Source: CAYLQA01 sp964385695
Lineage (GTDB): Bacteria; Desulfobacterota; Desulfobulbia; Desulfobulbales; Desulfurivibrionaceae
Length of the DNA stretch: 41,098 nt
Direction: 5' to 3'
Assembly: GCA_964385695.1 (NCBI GenBank)
Contig: CAYLQA010000033.1
Location: 1 to 41,098, forward strand
Under the pieces are notes generated by a model. The model was not told the origin of the DNA. It saw only the letters and a program-made list of their open reading frames with translations, and made no database searches. The position numbers and the translations under genes were made by a program. Within the stretch, counting starts at the first letter, position 1. Every line of letters starts with the position of its first letter. Positions 16,715 to 24,906 of the stretch are shown one piece after another.

Positions 16715-16723
16715 GATAATTCG

Positions 16724-16801
16724 TGGGGTGAGCGATGGGACTTGAACCCACGACCTCCTGGGCCACAACCAGGTGCTACCACCAGCTGAGCTACGCCCAC
16801 C
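16724..16801 (-). tRNA. tRNA-His (anticodon GTG)
   Basis: The minus strand folds as a full cloverleaf. The acceptor arm pairs GTGGGCG (16800-16794) with CGCTCAC (16734-16728). The D arm begins AGCTCAGCTGG. The anticodon stem is CCTGG/CCAGG with loop TTGTGGC, giving anticodon GTG. The T arm contains GGTTCAAGTCC. The discriminator base is C and the 3' CCA is encoded. The base before the acceptor stem is G (16801), matching the extra G-1 that pairs with C73 and identifies tRNA-His. Confidence 0.96.
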
Positions 16802-16833
16802 ATATAGTCATACGAAATCTGCATGACGGGATT

Positions 16834-16862
16834 TTTATAATAGATAGCCTTTTATTTGGCAA
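16834..16862 (-). promoter_or_regulatory. Predicted tRNA-His promoter
   Basis: On the minus strand, TTGCCA (16862-16857) and TATAAA (16839-16834) are separated by 17 bp, close to the sigma-70 consensus. The tRNA begins about 33 bases after the -10 box. The promoter lies just beyond the stop codon of the upstream zinc-ribbon gene. Confidence 0.55.
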
Positions 16863-16886
16863 GGGCAAAGTGACTGCGCGGAAACT

Positions 16887-17543
16887 TTATAATTCCTTGC
16901 TGCAATGCATACAGATCTTGGCCTGGGCCTTAATAACCTCCATGCAGTAGGGGCATTCTTTTTTGTGATTATTCTTTAAGATCTGGCTGATGGCTACGTT
17001 GGCCAGCTGCTCGATATCACTGTGATGGAATTTATGGTTGCGGATCGGGTCAAGGCACTCAAGGTTGTTGAGTTCAACCAGAAGATCGCAGGCCCGCTTA
17101 CGAACATCAAGGTCTGCGCTGTCATCAAGGATAAGGCAAAGTGCGGGTTGCAAATTATTGTCTGCCACACAGGTGTCGAGCTGCTGGGTAAACTCCAACT
17201 CGCATTGATGCCGTTTGTTTTGCTTTTGCAATGCATCAACATCGATGACTGAGGTGGTAAAGGCCTCCGGGCCACCGACCATCATAGGTTGGCCGGTCTT
17301 CTCTCCAGGAAGTAACATATAGCGGCAGGAGGCAGCGTGTCCGTATCTTTCTTCAAACTCCTCCCAGCTGTTGGCAAAAAGCGGGCATTCGTCATTCAGG
17401 CAGAGATAAAAGACATCGGTGCCCCAGCCAAGCCCATCTCCAACATGGAAAGGAGGCGCCTCGCAACAGGACAGGCGGGTTTTGCAATGGGGGCAGTAAT
17501 GCTCCTCTGAAGCATATTTAATACATCTATCGATATCCAGCAT
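16887..17543 (-). CDS. Hypothetical protein with N- and C-terminal zinc ribbons
   Basis: A 218-residue cytoplasmic protein I do not recognise as a named family. The N-terminal part has CPHCKTRLSCC and further Cys residues at YLCLNDECPLF, likely a first zinc site. The middle (about 120-190) is helical and HEAT-like (DVRKRACDLLVELNN), and the C-terminus is a zinc ribbon, CPYCMEVIKAQAKICMHC. Double zinc ribbons of this kind often bind nucleic acid or protein partners. The ATG at 17543 has GGAGG ten bases upstream; a TTG 33 bases earlier is rejected. It lies upstream of tRNA-His on the same strand. Confidence 0.75.
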   Translation of the reverse strand: MLDIDRCIKYASEEHYCPHCKTRLSCCEAPPFHVGDGLGWGTDVFYLCLNDECPLFANSWEEFEERYGHAASCRYMLLPGEKTGQPMMVGGPEAFTTSVIDVDALQKQNKRHQCELEFTQQLDTCVADNNLQPALCLILDDSADLDVRKRACDLLVELNNLECLDPIRNHKFHHSDIEQLANVAISQILKNNHKKECPYCMEVIKAQAKICMHCSKEL

Positions 17544-17869
17544 GAGGGATGTTCCTCCTACATATAAAGGGTTCAAGGGTCATACTTATTTCTTGCTACT
17601 TGCTACCGGTTTCTTCGAGAGCCCCAACCTGGGGTTCTTGCTGGGACAGCTTTCAGCTTGAAGAGGATTGAGCGTTATAGGTGAAGATGAAAAAAATCCA
17701 ACCAAGTAAGGCAAGAAGGACGAAAATAATGTCCCTAAATTTCTTAAAAAAAATCATGGGCACAACAATAATGCAGATTCAGGCAAAGTCAACATGCAAA
17801 GCAATGCGAAATTTTTCGGCTTTGCAGTCGGTGTTTTTTGTGGTGCGCTAGGTTCTAGCGCAGGAAAGT
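17544..17869. other. Non-coding gap between glucokinase and the zinc-ribbon gene
   Basis: This 326-bp stretch holds no well-supported gene. It contains a small GC-rich hairpin (CCCCA-ACC-TGGGG at 17622-17634) without a clear T tract. A possible 34-residue membrane micro-ORF lies on the minus strand and is listed separately. The upstream half is AT-rich. Confidence 0.6.
17653..17757 (-). CDS. Possible micro-protein with one membrane helix (34 aa)
   Basis: An ATG-started frame on the minus strand encodes MIFFKKFRDI, then a strongly hydrophobic helix (IFVLLALLGWIFFIFTY), and ends NAQSSSS. The positively charged N-terminus and single helix are what a small membrane protein would have. It lies downstream of glucokinase on the same strand. 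There is no ribosome site upstream of the ATG, and AT-rich DNA easily yields hydrophobic frames, so support is weak. Confidence 0.22.
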   Translation of the reverse strand: MIFFKKFRDIIFVLLALLGWIFFIFTYNAQSSSS

Positions 17870-18868
17870 TTAGTGCGTGGAAGAGAGCTTGCTTGCAGCA
17901 ATTGCTGCGGCTCCCCAAAGGGCTGCATTGGTGTCTAGAATAATGAATACAGGTATTTGCTCAAGTATGTGGTTCATGCGCCCTTTTTCGATAAAGGAAG
18001 GGATGAAGTGACTTTCTAAAGACTCGATGATTTTAGGAGCAATACCACCGCCGATATAAAGACCGCCGGTTGTCATTGCCTGGAGAGCGACATTGCCGGC
18101 TTCTGCGCCGTAAAGCCCTGCAAAAAGTGCCAAAGATTTTTGACAGAGCAGGTCTTGATGGTCAAGTGCTGCCTTGGAAATGACAGCGGCAGGGTCCTGT
18201 CTTGTGAGTTTATCTGCAAGCCACTCCGGCTCGGGGATCCCCTCTTTTTCCCGAAAGAAATGGTAGATGTCTATCAGCCCGTGCCCGGAGAGGACGCGCT
18301 CAACACTGGCATGACCATAGAGGGCATTTATGTATTGATGTAACTCAAATTCAAGCTCGTTGCGTGGGGCAAAGTCTTTATGCCCTCCCTCAGAGGCACA
18401 GGGAATATATTGCTCATGGTGTTCAATGAGCAATGCTTCGCCAAGCCCGGTACCAGCCGCAAGAAGGCCTATGTTACCGCTGGCCTTTGGGTTTTGTCCG
18501 GTGAGAGGGTGAAGCTGTTCGCTTTTTAAAAACGGGATGGAGCTTGCCATGGCAACCAGGTCGTTTGCCAAGGTAATGCTGGGCCAAACAAATGTTGATT
18601 GCAGCTCCTCTTCGCTGACCTGCCAATCAATGTTGGTCGCAGTGGCAACACCGTTTATTACTGGCCCGGCAATGCCCAAACAGGCTGAGTCGATCTGGGG
18701 TTGCTCAGTCTGTTGTAAAAAATGTTTGATAAGTTGAGTGAGGTCGTTGGCCTCTTTTGTTGCGACGGTTTCTGACTGTAAAAGAGAGAGGCCGGAAGCA
18801 CTGCTTTCAAAAAGGGCGAAACTACTCTTCGTGCCGCCAATATCGCCTGCCAATATAATGCTGCTCAT
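17870..18868 (-). CDS. glk: Glucokinase
   Basis: A 332-residue ROK-unrelated, E. coli-type glucokinase (glucose + ATP to glucose-6-phosphate). The N-terminal phosphate-binding motif is LAGDIGGTKSSFALF. GIAGPVINGVATATNIDW and the catalytic Asp103 in ANDLVAMA follow. LAAGTGLGEALL and ASEGGHKDFAPR form the glucose- and nucleotide-binding loops, and GGLYIGGGIAPKI the second phosphate loop. Length is right for the family. The ATG at 18868 has only a weak ribosome site. It is a single gene divergent from purM. Confidence 0.94.
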   Translation of the reverse strand: MSSIILAGDIGGTKSSFALFESSASGLSLLQSETVATKEANDLTQLIKHFLQQTEQPQIDSACLGIAGPVINGVATATNIDWQVSEEELQSTFVWPSITLANDLVAMASSIPFLKSEQLHPLTGQNPKASGNIGLLAAGTGLGEALLIEHHEQYIPCASEGGHKDFAPRNELEFELHQYINALYGHASVERVLSGHGLIDIYHFFREKEGIPEPEWLADKLTRQDPAAVISKAALDHQDLLCQKSLALFAGLYGAEAGNVALQAMTTGGLYIGGGIAPKIIESLESHFIPSFIEKGRMNHILEQIPVFIILDTNAALWGAAAIAASKLSSTH

Positions 18869-19289
18869 GTTGCCATCACGTTGATTAAGTTGCGCTGCAT
18901 TCTTAATTTAAAAGGATCACCTTGCAAGAATGCGCTTGTGATTCAAAGAGGCGAACAGGTACAATTTTAGTCAGGGTAGCATACCGCCATGGGCAATCAC
19001 AATTTTTTCCACCGGCTCTTGGGCAGGGCTCTGAGAAAATGGATATGGATGTGCCTACTTGTAAAGGCTGATTAAATGTGCCCTTTGCTCTGTTTTCCCG
19101 CTGTCTGCGAGGATTTACTCCTGGAAAAGTGATTGACTTTTTGCCGTATGACAATTAAAGAATAACCCTCATTTTAAGCGTAAATGATATATCTGCGAGA
19201 GTGTTCAAAACTCTCGTTTTGTAGTTTTTGCAGGTTGTAGCGGTGTGGCCTGGTCACACGGCGAAGGAAAGAGGAGAGGCTCAAAAAAT
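18869..19289. other. Divergent intergenic region between glk and purM
   Basis: The 421-bp gap holds no credible gene. A frame on the minus strand (18903-19154) starts with TTG, has no ribosome site and shows no domain, so it is not called. Toward purM there is a possible promoter (TTGACT at 19133-19138 with a weak -10 near 19156) and two hairpins described separately. Confidence 0.6.
19196..19224 (+). terminator. Terminator-like hairpin in the purM leader (possible attenuator)
   Basis: CGAGAGT (19196-19202) pairs with ACTCTCG (19210-19216) around a 7-base loop and is followed by a T-rich tract (TTTTGTAGTTTTT). There is no plus-strand gene upstream for it to terminate, since glk points the other way. 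It therefore lies in the purM leader, 66 bp before the start codon. A second hairpin, GTGTG/CACAC (19243-19259), follows before the ribosome site. Confidence 0.5.
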
Positions 19290-20348
19290 ATGAGCAATAA
19301 AGAGTGTTCACGCTATGCGGAAGCCGGGGTTGATATTGATAAGGGCAACGCCTTTATTGATAATATCAAGCCCATAGTTTCCGCCACCTTCCGTCCCGGT
19401 GTTCTGACCGGTATTGGCGGTTTTGGCGGCTTGTTTGCCCTGGGTGGTGGAAAGTTCAAAGATCCGGTCTTGGTTTCTTCCACCGATGGTGTCGGTACCA
19501 AGTTGAAGATTGCGGAGCTTTGTAAGAAGCACGACACCATTGGTATTGATCTTGTTGCCATGTGTGTCAACGATATCGTAGTTTGCGGTGCGAATCCGCT
19601 GTTTTTTCTCGATTATTTTGCAACCGGTGGCCTTGATCTTGATGTGGCCACGGACGTTGTGAAGGGTATCGCAAAGGGTTGCGAGATTTCGAAATGCTCC
19701 CTGATCGGCGGTGAGACTGCTGAGATGCCCGGTCTCTATAAAAAGAACGATTATGATCTCGCCGGATTCGTAGTTGGTATCTGCGAGCGCGATAAAATGA
19801 TCGACGGCTCAGAGATCCGGGTCGGCGACAAGCTGATCGGACTTGCCTCAAGCGGTGTGCACAGCAATGGTTTTTCTTTAGTGCGCAAGATTTGTTTTGA
19901 GGAGATGAAACTCAAGGTGAAAGATCATATCGACGAGCTGGGCTGCACTCTTGGTGAGGAGTTGATCAAACCAACCCGTATTTACAGCGCTACTCTCTTG
20001 AATCTCATCAAGAATTTCAAAGTGAAAGGGCTTGTGCACATTACCGGCGGCGGTATCATCGATAATATCCCGCGTATCCTGCCCAACGGTTGCAAGGCAG
20101 TGATTGAGAAGAAAAGTTGGGATGTGTTGCCGATTTTTGACTTCTTGCAGAAGAACGGTAATGTCAGTCCTCAAGAGATGTGTCGGACCTTTAACTGCGG
20201 TATCGGCATGGTTGTTGTTGTAAACGACAAAGAAGTCGATGATGCCATGCAGCAGCTTGAAGCCTTGGGCGAGAAGCCGTATCTGATCGGTGAGATTGCA
20301 AAACGCAAGAAAAAGGATGCCATGGCAGTGGAGGTTGACTGCGGGTAG
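19290..20348 (+). CDS. purM: Phosphoribosylformylglycinamidine cyclo-ligase (AIR synthetase)
   Basis: Catalyses the ATP-dependent ring closure of FGAM to AIR, the fifth step of purine synthesis. The 352-residue protein has all family landmarks: YAEAGVDIDKGN at the start, GIGGFGGLF, STDGVGTKLKIA, the metal/ATP block GIDLVAMCVNDIVVCGANPL, GGETAEMPGLY, LASSGVHSNGFSLVR and HITGGGIIDNIPR. ATG at 19290 matches the family start and has a GAGGAG purine tract 13 bases upstream; an upstream in-frame GTG is rejected. It is monocistronic with its own terminator, so regulation may act through the hairpins in its leader. Confidence 0.97.
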   Translation: MSNKECSRYAEAGVDIDKGNAFIDNIKPIVSATFRPGVLTGIGGFGGLFALGGGKFKDPVLVSSTDGVGTKLKIAELCKKHDTIGIDLVAMCVNDIVVCGANPLFFLDYFATGGLDLDVATDVVKGIAKGCEISKCSLIGGETAEMPGLYKKNDYDLAGFVVGICERDKMIDGSEIRVGDKLIGLASSGVHSNGFSLVRKICFEEMKLKVKDHIDELGCTLGEELIKPTRIYSATLLNLIKNFKVKGLVHITGGGIIDNIPRILPNGCKAVIEKKSWDVLPIFDFLQKNGNVSPQEMCRTFNCGIGMVVVVNDKEVDDAMQQLEALGEKPYLIGEIAKRKKKDAMAVEVDCG

Positions 20349-20372
20349 TTTTTTGCCGGAATAAGTTGATTA

Positions 20373-20406
20373 AACGCGTCTCGGAGTCTCCGAGGCGCGT
20401 TTTTTT
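20373..20406 (+). terminator. Intrinsic terminator of purM
   Basis: A 13-bp stem with one G-T wobble (AACGCG-TCTCGGA paired with TCCGAGGCGCGTT) and a 3-base loop, followed by a run of seven T. It lies 25 bp after the purM stop codon. Confidence 0.93.
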
Positions 20407-20417
20407 ATGGTGAAATC

Positions 20418-20510
20418 TACAAGGGCACACCAGCTTTGCGCGATCTGTGCAGCCGATATAGCTGGCTATTATCGTCCGCCCAGCTTGCACAAATCTGGAG
20501 CACCCTTGTA
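20418..20510. repeat. Long imperfect palindrome with TACAAGGG termini
   Basis: Left arm 20418-20447 and right arm 20481-20510 are inverted copies matching at 23 of 30 positions, with the outer eight bases perfect. A 33-base centre has its own small AGCC/GGCT stem. The flanks continue the symmetry with one gap (AAATC on the left, GATTT on the right). The element fills the space between the purM terminator and the moaB stop. It could be a miniature element relic or a structured RNA. No other copy was seen here. Confidence 0.5.
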
Positions 20511-20546
20511 TGATTTGCTGTTTGGTGGATGCAGCTTAAAATTTTT

Positions 20547-21038
20547 TTATGGAGTGCAGTCCTTGCTGCCGCCCTTCATCTTGTATATGCCGTGGGGCAG
20601 GGCAGGCAGTACAGCCTCCAGGTTTTCCTGGGCTGCCTTTTTACTGCCGGGCAGGTTGATGATCATGCTCTCTTTGCGGATACCGGCAATGCCCCGTGAG
20701 AGGACGGCATTGGGGGTGATTTTGAGGCTGGCTTGGCGCATGGCCTCGCCGATGCCTGGGATTTCCCGGTCTAAAACAGGGCGGGTGGCCTCCGGGGTAA
20801 GGTCTCTAGGTGCTACGCCCGTACCGCCTGTTGTGATGATCAGGTCGATTTTTTCTTCGTCCACCCAGCGGATAAGTGTTTTGCTGATGTTTTTCACATC
20901 GTCCGGCACGATCTCATAGGCTGTCACTGTGAAGTCATTGGCAGTAAGTATTTCTTTAAGATTCGGGCCGCTGGTATCTTCCCTTTCGCCACGGCTGCCC
21001 TTATCGCTGATTGTCAGTATGCCACAGGTGTAGGTCAT
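20547..21038 (-). CDS. Molybdenum cofactor biosynthesis protein, MogA/MoaB family
   Basis: A 163-residue molybdopterin adenylyltransferase-like protein, cytoplasmic, acting in molybdenum or tungsten cofactor synthesis by activating molybdopterin with ATP. Motifs are CGILTISDKGSRGEREDTSG at the start, LIITTGGTGVAPRDLTPEAT (the ligand-binding loop), ILDREIPGIGEAMRQ-like block, LSRGIAGIR and MIINLPGSKKAAQENL. Whether it is functionally Mog or MoaB cannot be decided by eye, so no symbol is given. ATG at 21038 has GAGG at suitable spacing; an ATG four codons upstream is less likely. Such proteins are expected in anaerobes rich in molybdo- or tungstoenzymes. Confidence 0.92.
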   Translation of the reverse strand: MTYTCGILTISDKGSRGEREDTSGPNLKEILTANDFTVTAYEIVPDDVKNISKTLIRWVDEEKIDLIITTGGTGVAPRDLTPEATRPVLDREIPGIGEAMRQASLKITPNAVLSRGIAGIRKESMIINLPGSKKAAQENLEAVLPALPHGIYKMKGGSKDCTP

Positions 21039-21235
21039 GTTTATCCTCATTTTTGGCTGGTTGCTGGCTCGATTCTATTAGGAAAAACCTAATGAAGTCA
21101 AGGGGCTAATCCGATTGAAGATTGTCTTCTTATATTGAACCTGCTATGGTGTTCTCAGGCAAATTCCATAATAATTTCAATGTGCTTTCAGGGCTGGTCT
21201 GTCCCTTAAGGTATAAGCCATCGTAACATTTTCAT

Positions 21236-22837
21236 ATGCAAAAACCTGCCAGTGATACAGGAAAAATTGCTCGCTCTGCCGGTGCGGTGAGCATTGCTGT
21301 CATGTGCAGCCGGGTCTTGGGCCTGATCCGGGAGCAGGCCTTTGCCATCCTCTTTGGCGCTGGGTATGCCTTTGATGCCTTTGTTGTAGCCTTTCGTATC
21401 CCCAATCTTTTGCGCGATCTCTTTGGCGAAGGTGCCCTCAGTGCTGCCTTTGTTGCCGTGTTTACCGATTACGACACCAAGAAGGGTGAGCGGGCAACCT
21501 GGGAGCTTGCCGGAAATGTCATGGTTTTCCTTGGCATTGTCTTGAGTGCCATTACCTTGTTGGGCATAGTTTTTTCCGAGCCATTGGTACGTTTTCTCGT
21601 TGAGGCGGAGTTTGAAGCCGTTGCCGGTAAGGTTGAACTGACCCGCATTCTGACTGTGGTCATGTTTCCGTTTCTTATACTTATCTCGCTCTCCTCAGTG
21701 GTCATGGGCATATTAAACACCAAGGGGAGATTTTTTGTCCCGGCCATGGCCTCGAGTTTTTTCAACCTTGGTTCAATAGTCGGCGGCGTGAGCCTTTCTT
21801 TTTTGATGCCAAGGTTCGGTCAGCCAGCGATTATGGGGATGGCCATCGGCACCCTGATTGGTGGGGGGCTGCAACTTGTCTGGCAATTGCCTACTCTGTT
21901 CAAGACGGGCTTTCGTTTTTTGCCCCGTATCGATCTGAAAGATCCGGGCCTCAGAAGGATTTTGAAATTGATGGTCCCGGCCTTGATCGGTTTGGCTCCG
22001 CTGCAGGTTAATGTGTTGGTTAATACCTATTTTGCCTCGTCCTTAGCTGAGGGGACACTATCCTGGTTAAGTTATGCCTTTCGCCTCTTCTGGCTGCCGG
22101 TGGGCCTTTTCGGCGTGGCAATTTCCACGGCAACCATGCCGGTTATTTCCAAGTATGCCTCGCTCAAGGACTATGCAAGCCTTAAGGAAACCTATGTTTC
22201 CTCTTTGACCATGGCCTTTTGCCTGACTCTTCCGGCAACAGCTGGTTTGATCTACCTTGGGGAGCCCATCACCCGTTTGATATTCGAGTACGGGAAGTTT
22301 GATCCGCAGACCACGATTAAGACTGCTGAGGCTTTAACCTATTATGCACTTGGATTGTTTGCCTACTCCTCGGTAAAGATTATGGTGCCGGTGTTTTATG
22401 CCCTTGATGACACAAAGTTCCCTGTGGTCGGCAGTTTCCTCACCATGGCTGCTAACGTCCTGGTTATTATGCTGACCATTGATCACTTAGGGCACAAGGC
22501 CTTGGCATTTTCCATTTCCTGTTCCATGATCCTGAATTTTTTATTCTTGTCCACGGTTCTATATCGAAAGCTTGGCGGGTACTCTTTGAGTTATCTTTTT
22601 TCCGGATTGAGCAAGGTACTGGCAGGCACCGCCTTGATGGTGCTGTGGTTGATTCTCTTTGATAAATGTGCCGTTGAGGTTGAACTTTCCGGTAAACTCT
22701 GGGAGGCTGCACGGCTGATTTTGGGTATTGTTACTGCGGCCGTGCTTTACGGGCTTGTCCTGTATGCCAGCAGGCTTAAAGAGTTGCGCACCATTATTGA
22801 CCGGTTTATTGCCCGTTTTAATGGTGATGCAGTATAA
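21236..22837 (+). CDS. murJ: Lipid II flippase MurJ (MviN)
   Basis: A 533-residue polytopic inner-membrane protein of the MOP superfamily with about 14 hydrophobic helices. It flips lipid II for peptidoglycan synthesis. The N-terminal signature is SAGAVSIAVMCSRVLGLIRE, then GAGYAFDAFVVAFRIPNLLR and LFGEGALSAAFVAVF, with LRRILKLMVPALIGLAPLQVN in the middle. These Arg-containing loops line the MurJ cavity. Length is normal. No ribosome site is apparent before the ATG at 21236, yet this start matches the family, so the leader may be short or unusual. It converges with rsmE, with 8 bp between the stop codons. Confidence 0.95.
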   Translation: MQKPASDTGKIARSAGAVSIAVMCSRVLGLIREQAFAILFGAGYAFDAFVVAFRIPNLLRDLFGEGALSAAFVAVFTDYDTKKGERATWELAGNVMVFLGIVLSAITLLGIVFSEPLVRFLVEAEFEAVAGKVELTRILTVVMFPFLILISLSSVVMGILNTKGRFFVPAMASSFFNLGSIVGGVSLSFLMPRFGQPAIMGMAIGTLIGGGLQLVWQLPTLFKTGFRFLPRIDLKDPGLRRILKLMVPALIGLAPLQVNVLVNTYFASSLAEGTLSWLSYAFRLFWLPVGLFGVAISTATMPVISKYASLKDYASLKETYVSSLTMAFCLTLPATAGLIYLGEPITRLIFEYGKFDPQTTIKTAEALTYYALGLFAYSSVKIMVPVFYALDDTKFPVVGSFLTMAANVLVIMLTIDHLGHKALAFSISCSMILNFLFLSTVLYRKLGGYSLSYLFSGLSKVLAGTALMVLWLILFDKCAVEVELSGKLWEAARLILGIVTAAVLYGLVLYASRLKELRTIIDRFIARFNGDAV

Positions 22838-22845
22838 GGGGTTGA

Positions 22846-23592
22846 TTAATCCGCAGCAGAGATGGTGCGAAGTAGACCGATCTGCCCCAAAAGTGCAGGG
22901 ACGGCCGTATCCACCCGAAGAATGCGGGGGCCCATGGAAAAAGGGGTAAAGCCCTGTTCTATGAATTTGCCCACCTCAAAATCGACCCAACCGCCTTCCG
23001 GGCCGATGGCCAGCACGACACGGTTATCTGACAAGGTTTGAGGGAGCTTTGCCAGTGGAGTTTCCGCGGTGGGATGGGCAAGAAGGCTGATGGGGCTATC
23101 CTGTAGAATATCGGGCAGGAGATCCTCGGCAAAGGGGCGAAAGCGCGGATGGATGCTTATTTCCGGCATCCATGTGTCAACGGCCTGTTCAAGTCCCAAG
23201 GTGAGTGGTTCAGCAAAGGCTTGCTCTTTGATCAGGGTGGATTGAAAGAAGCTTTTTTCTACCCGATTGGCATTGACGAGGTATATTTTACGCACCCCGC
23301 ATGAGGTTGCCTGGGCCAGGACCCGTTTGAGCATAATCGGGCGGGGCACGGCCAGAATCAGCTCCGTGGGCAAGGGCTTTGGCGGTGCGGTATCAAGGGA
23401 TATGGTGAGGCTGGCACTGCGGGTGGTGATCTCAGTCACAACACCTGTGCCCAAAGAGCCGTTGATGACACCGATACGCAGGCTATCGCCAACCTCACAG
23501 CGCAACACCTTGCGAATATGTTTGGCTCTACGACCGGAAACAGTAACCGCCCCGTCATGGATTTCGTCGTCGGTAAAAAGAATAAGGTTCAT
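22846..23592 (-). CDS. rsmE: 16S rRNA (uracil-1498-N3)-methyltransferase RsmE
   Basis: A 248-residue SPOUT methyltransferase modifying U1498 of 16S rRNA. The N-terminal PUA-like domain includes HIRKVLRCEVGDSLRIG. The knot domain has KRVLAQATSCGVRKIYLVNA, VEKSFFQSTLIKEQAF (the usual R-S/K-W block is altered), VVLAIGPEGGWVDFEV and GPRILRVDTAVPALLGQIG, the last being the classic SAM-binding knot. ATG at 23592 gives the family start, MNLILFTDDE. It lies nine bases from the divergent waaA start, so its promoter must sit within waaA. No strong ribosome site is visible. Confidence 0.93.
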   Translation of the reverse strand: MNLILFTDDEIHDGAVTVSGRRAKHIRKVLRCEVGDSLRIGVINGSLGTGVVTEITTRSASLTISLDTAPPKPLPTELILAVPRPIMLKRVLAQATSCGVRKIYLVNANRVEKSFFQSTLIKEQAFAEPLTLGLEQAVDTWMPEISIHPRFRPFAEDLLPDILQDSPISLLAHPTAETPLAKLPQTLSDNRVVLAIGPEGGWVDFEVGKFIEQGFTPFSMGPRILRVDTAVPALLGQIGLLRTISAAD

Positions 23593-23601
23593 TTTTATAC
23601 A

Positions 23602-24906
23602 ATGCGTCTCATTTATAACATAGTCATGATGATCGGCCTGATTGTATTCGCTCCGATCATTTTCGTCAAAGTTCTCCTGACTCCCAAATACAGGGGGCGC
23701 ATCGGCGAGCGCCTGGGATTTGGCATTGATCAGGCTGCCCGGACCTTGGGCGGAAGTCCACGCATCTGGTTGCACGCCCTGTCTGTCGGGGAAGTCGCCT
23801 CGGCCCGAACCATTGTCCGGGAACTGAAAAAACACCTGCCCGCAGCCTCAATAATTTTTTCCACCACCACATCCTCTGGGGCACGTTACGCCAAAGAGAC
23901 CCTTGCCGGCGAGGTGGATTTGTTTGTTTCCTTTCCTTTGGATCTGATTTTTTCGGTAAAAAAGGTTGTTTCGCATTTGGCCCCGGATGTCTTTGTTATG
24001 GTGGAGACGGATTTTTGGCCGAATTTCATGGCTGAGATAAAGCGGCAAAAGATTTCTGCCATGTTAATCAACGGGCGCATCTCAGAAAAGTCCTTTGCAA
24101 CCTATAGGCGTTTTTCCTTTTTCTTTCAGCCCATGTTTCGGTCCCTTGATCTTCTTGCCATGCAGACAGAAACCGATGCGAAAAGGATGAGGCATTTGGG
24201 CGTTGCCTCTCGCAAGGTCGAGGTTCTTGGAAATCTTAAATATGACACAGCGATTCCTGCCACATCCAGCCAGACTATGCCTGAACGAAAGGACTTTGGT
24301 TTTGAGGCGGATAAAAAGATTTGGATAGCCGGCAGCACTCATGATGGTGAGGAGTCCATAATTCTGGCCGTGTATAGAGAGGTGGTAAAAAGATTTCCAG
24401 ACCTGAGACTTATTATAGCTCCGAGAAATATAGAACGGGCAAGCAATGTGGCCGAGGCTGTGCAGGCGTCTGGCTTTACTATCAACATGCGGAGTTCGAA
24501 TTCTGCACAAGACAGTCAGGTGCTTGTTTTGGATACCCTTGGGGAACTTGCCTTGCTCTATGGTATAAGTGATACTGCCTTTGTCGGTGGCAGCTTGGTG
24601 CCGGAAGGGGGCCATAATCCTCTGGAGCCTGCTGTTTGGGGTGTTCCGGTATTCTTTGGCCCCCACATGGAGGATTTTGAAGAAATCAGCCGCGATCTGA
24701 TTGCTGCAGGTGGGGCGCAAATTGTTGACAGTCAAGAACAGATGGTGGCGTTGTTAAGCCGTTTGTTGGATGATGCAAAGTCAAAAGAGCAGCTTGGGCA
24801 GATGGCCAAGGATTTTGTCAAGCAACAGCAGGGGATTACCGCTCGGCATATTGCGGCAATTGATCACATGCTGGGGTTGGAGGGTGATGATGCAAAAGGT
24901 TCGTGA
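23602..24906 (+). CDS. waaA: 3-deoxy-D-manno-octulosonic acid (Kdo) transferase
   Basis: Transfers Kdo from CMP-Kdo to lipid A precursor on the inner membrane. The 434-residue protein starts with a membrane anchor (IVMMIGLIVFAPIIFVKVLL), then RIGERLGF and WLHALSVGEVASA. Motifs VMVETDFWPNF, INGRISEKSF, the central LGNLKYD and the C-terminal FVGGSLVPEGGHNPLEPAVWG form the GT-B donor site. It overlaps lpxK by 17 bp, making a lipid A unit with it. No clear ribosome site precedes ATG 23602; an in-frame frame upstream lies within rsmE and is rejected. Whether it adds one or two Kdo residues cannot be told. Confidence 0.95.
   Translation: MRLIYNIVMMIGLIVFAPIIFVKVLLTPKYRGRIGERLGFGIDQAARTLGGSPRIWLHALSVGEVASARTIVRELKKHLPAASIIFSTTTSSGARYAKETLAGEVDLFVSFPLDLIFSVKKVVSHLAPDVFVMVETDFWPNFMAEIKRQKISAMLINGRISEKSFATYRRFSFFFQPMFRSLDLLAMQTETDAKRMRHLGVASRKVEVLGNLKYDTAIPATSSQTMPERKDFGFEADKKIWIAGSTHDGEESIILAVYREVVKRFPDLRLIIAPRNIERASNVAEAVQASGFTINMRSSNSAQDSQVLVLDTLGELALLYGISDTAFVGGSLVPEGGHNPLEPAVWGVPVFFGPHMEDFEEISRDLIAAGGAQIVDSQEQMVALLSRLLDDAKSKEQLGQMAKDFVKQQQGITARHIAAIDHMLGLEGDDAKGS

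Noticed and set aside
18903..19154. 83-codon frame between glk and purM
   Set aside because: TTG start, no ribosome site, no domain, and composition unlike the neighbouring genes.
20407..20919. Plus-strand frame through the moaB region
   Set aside because: Antisense to a clear MogA/MoaB gene; it begins in the purM terminator.
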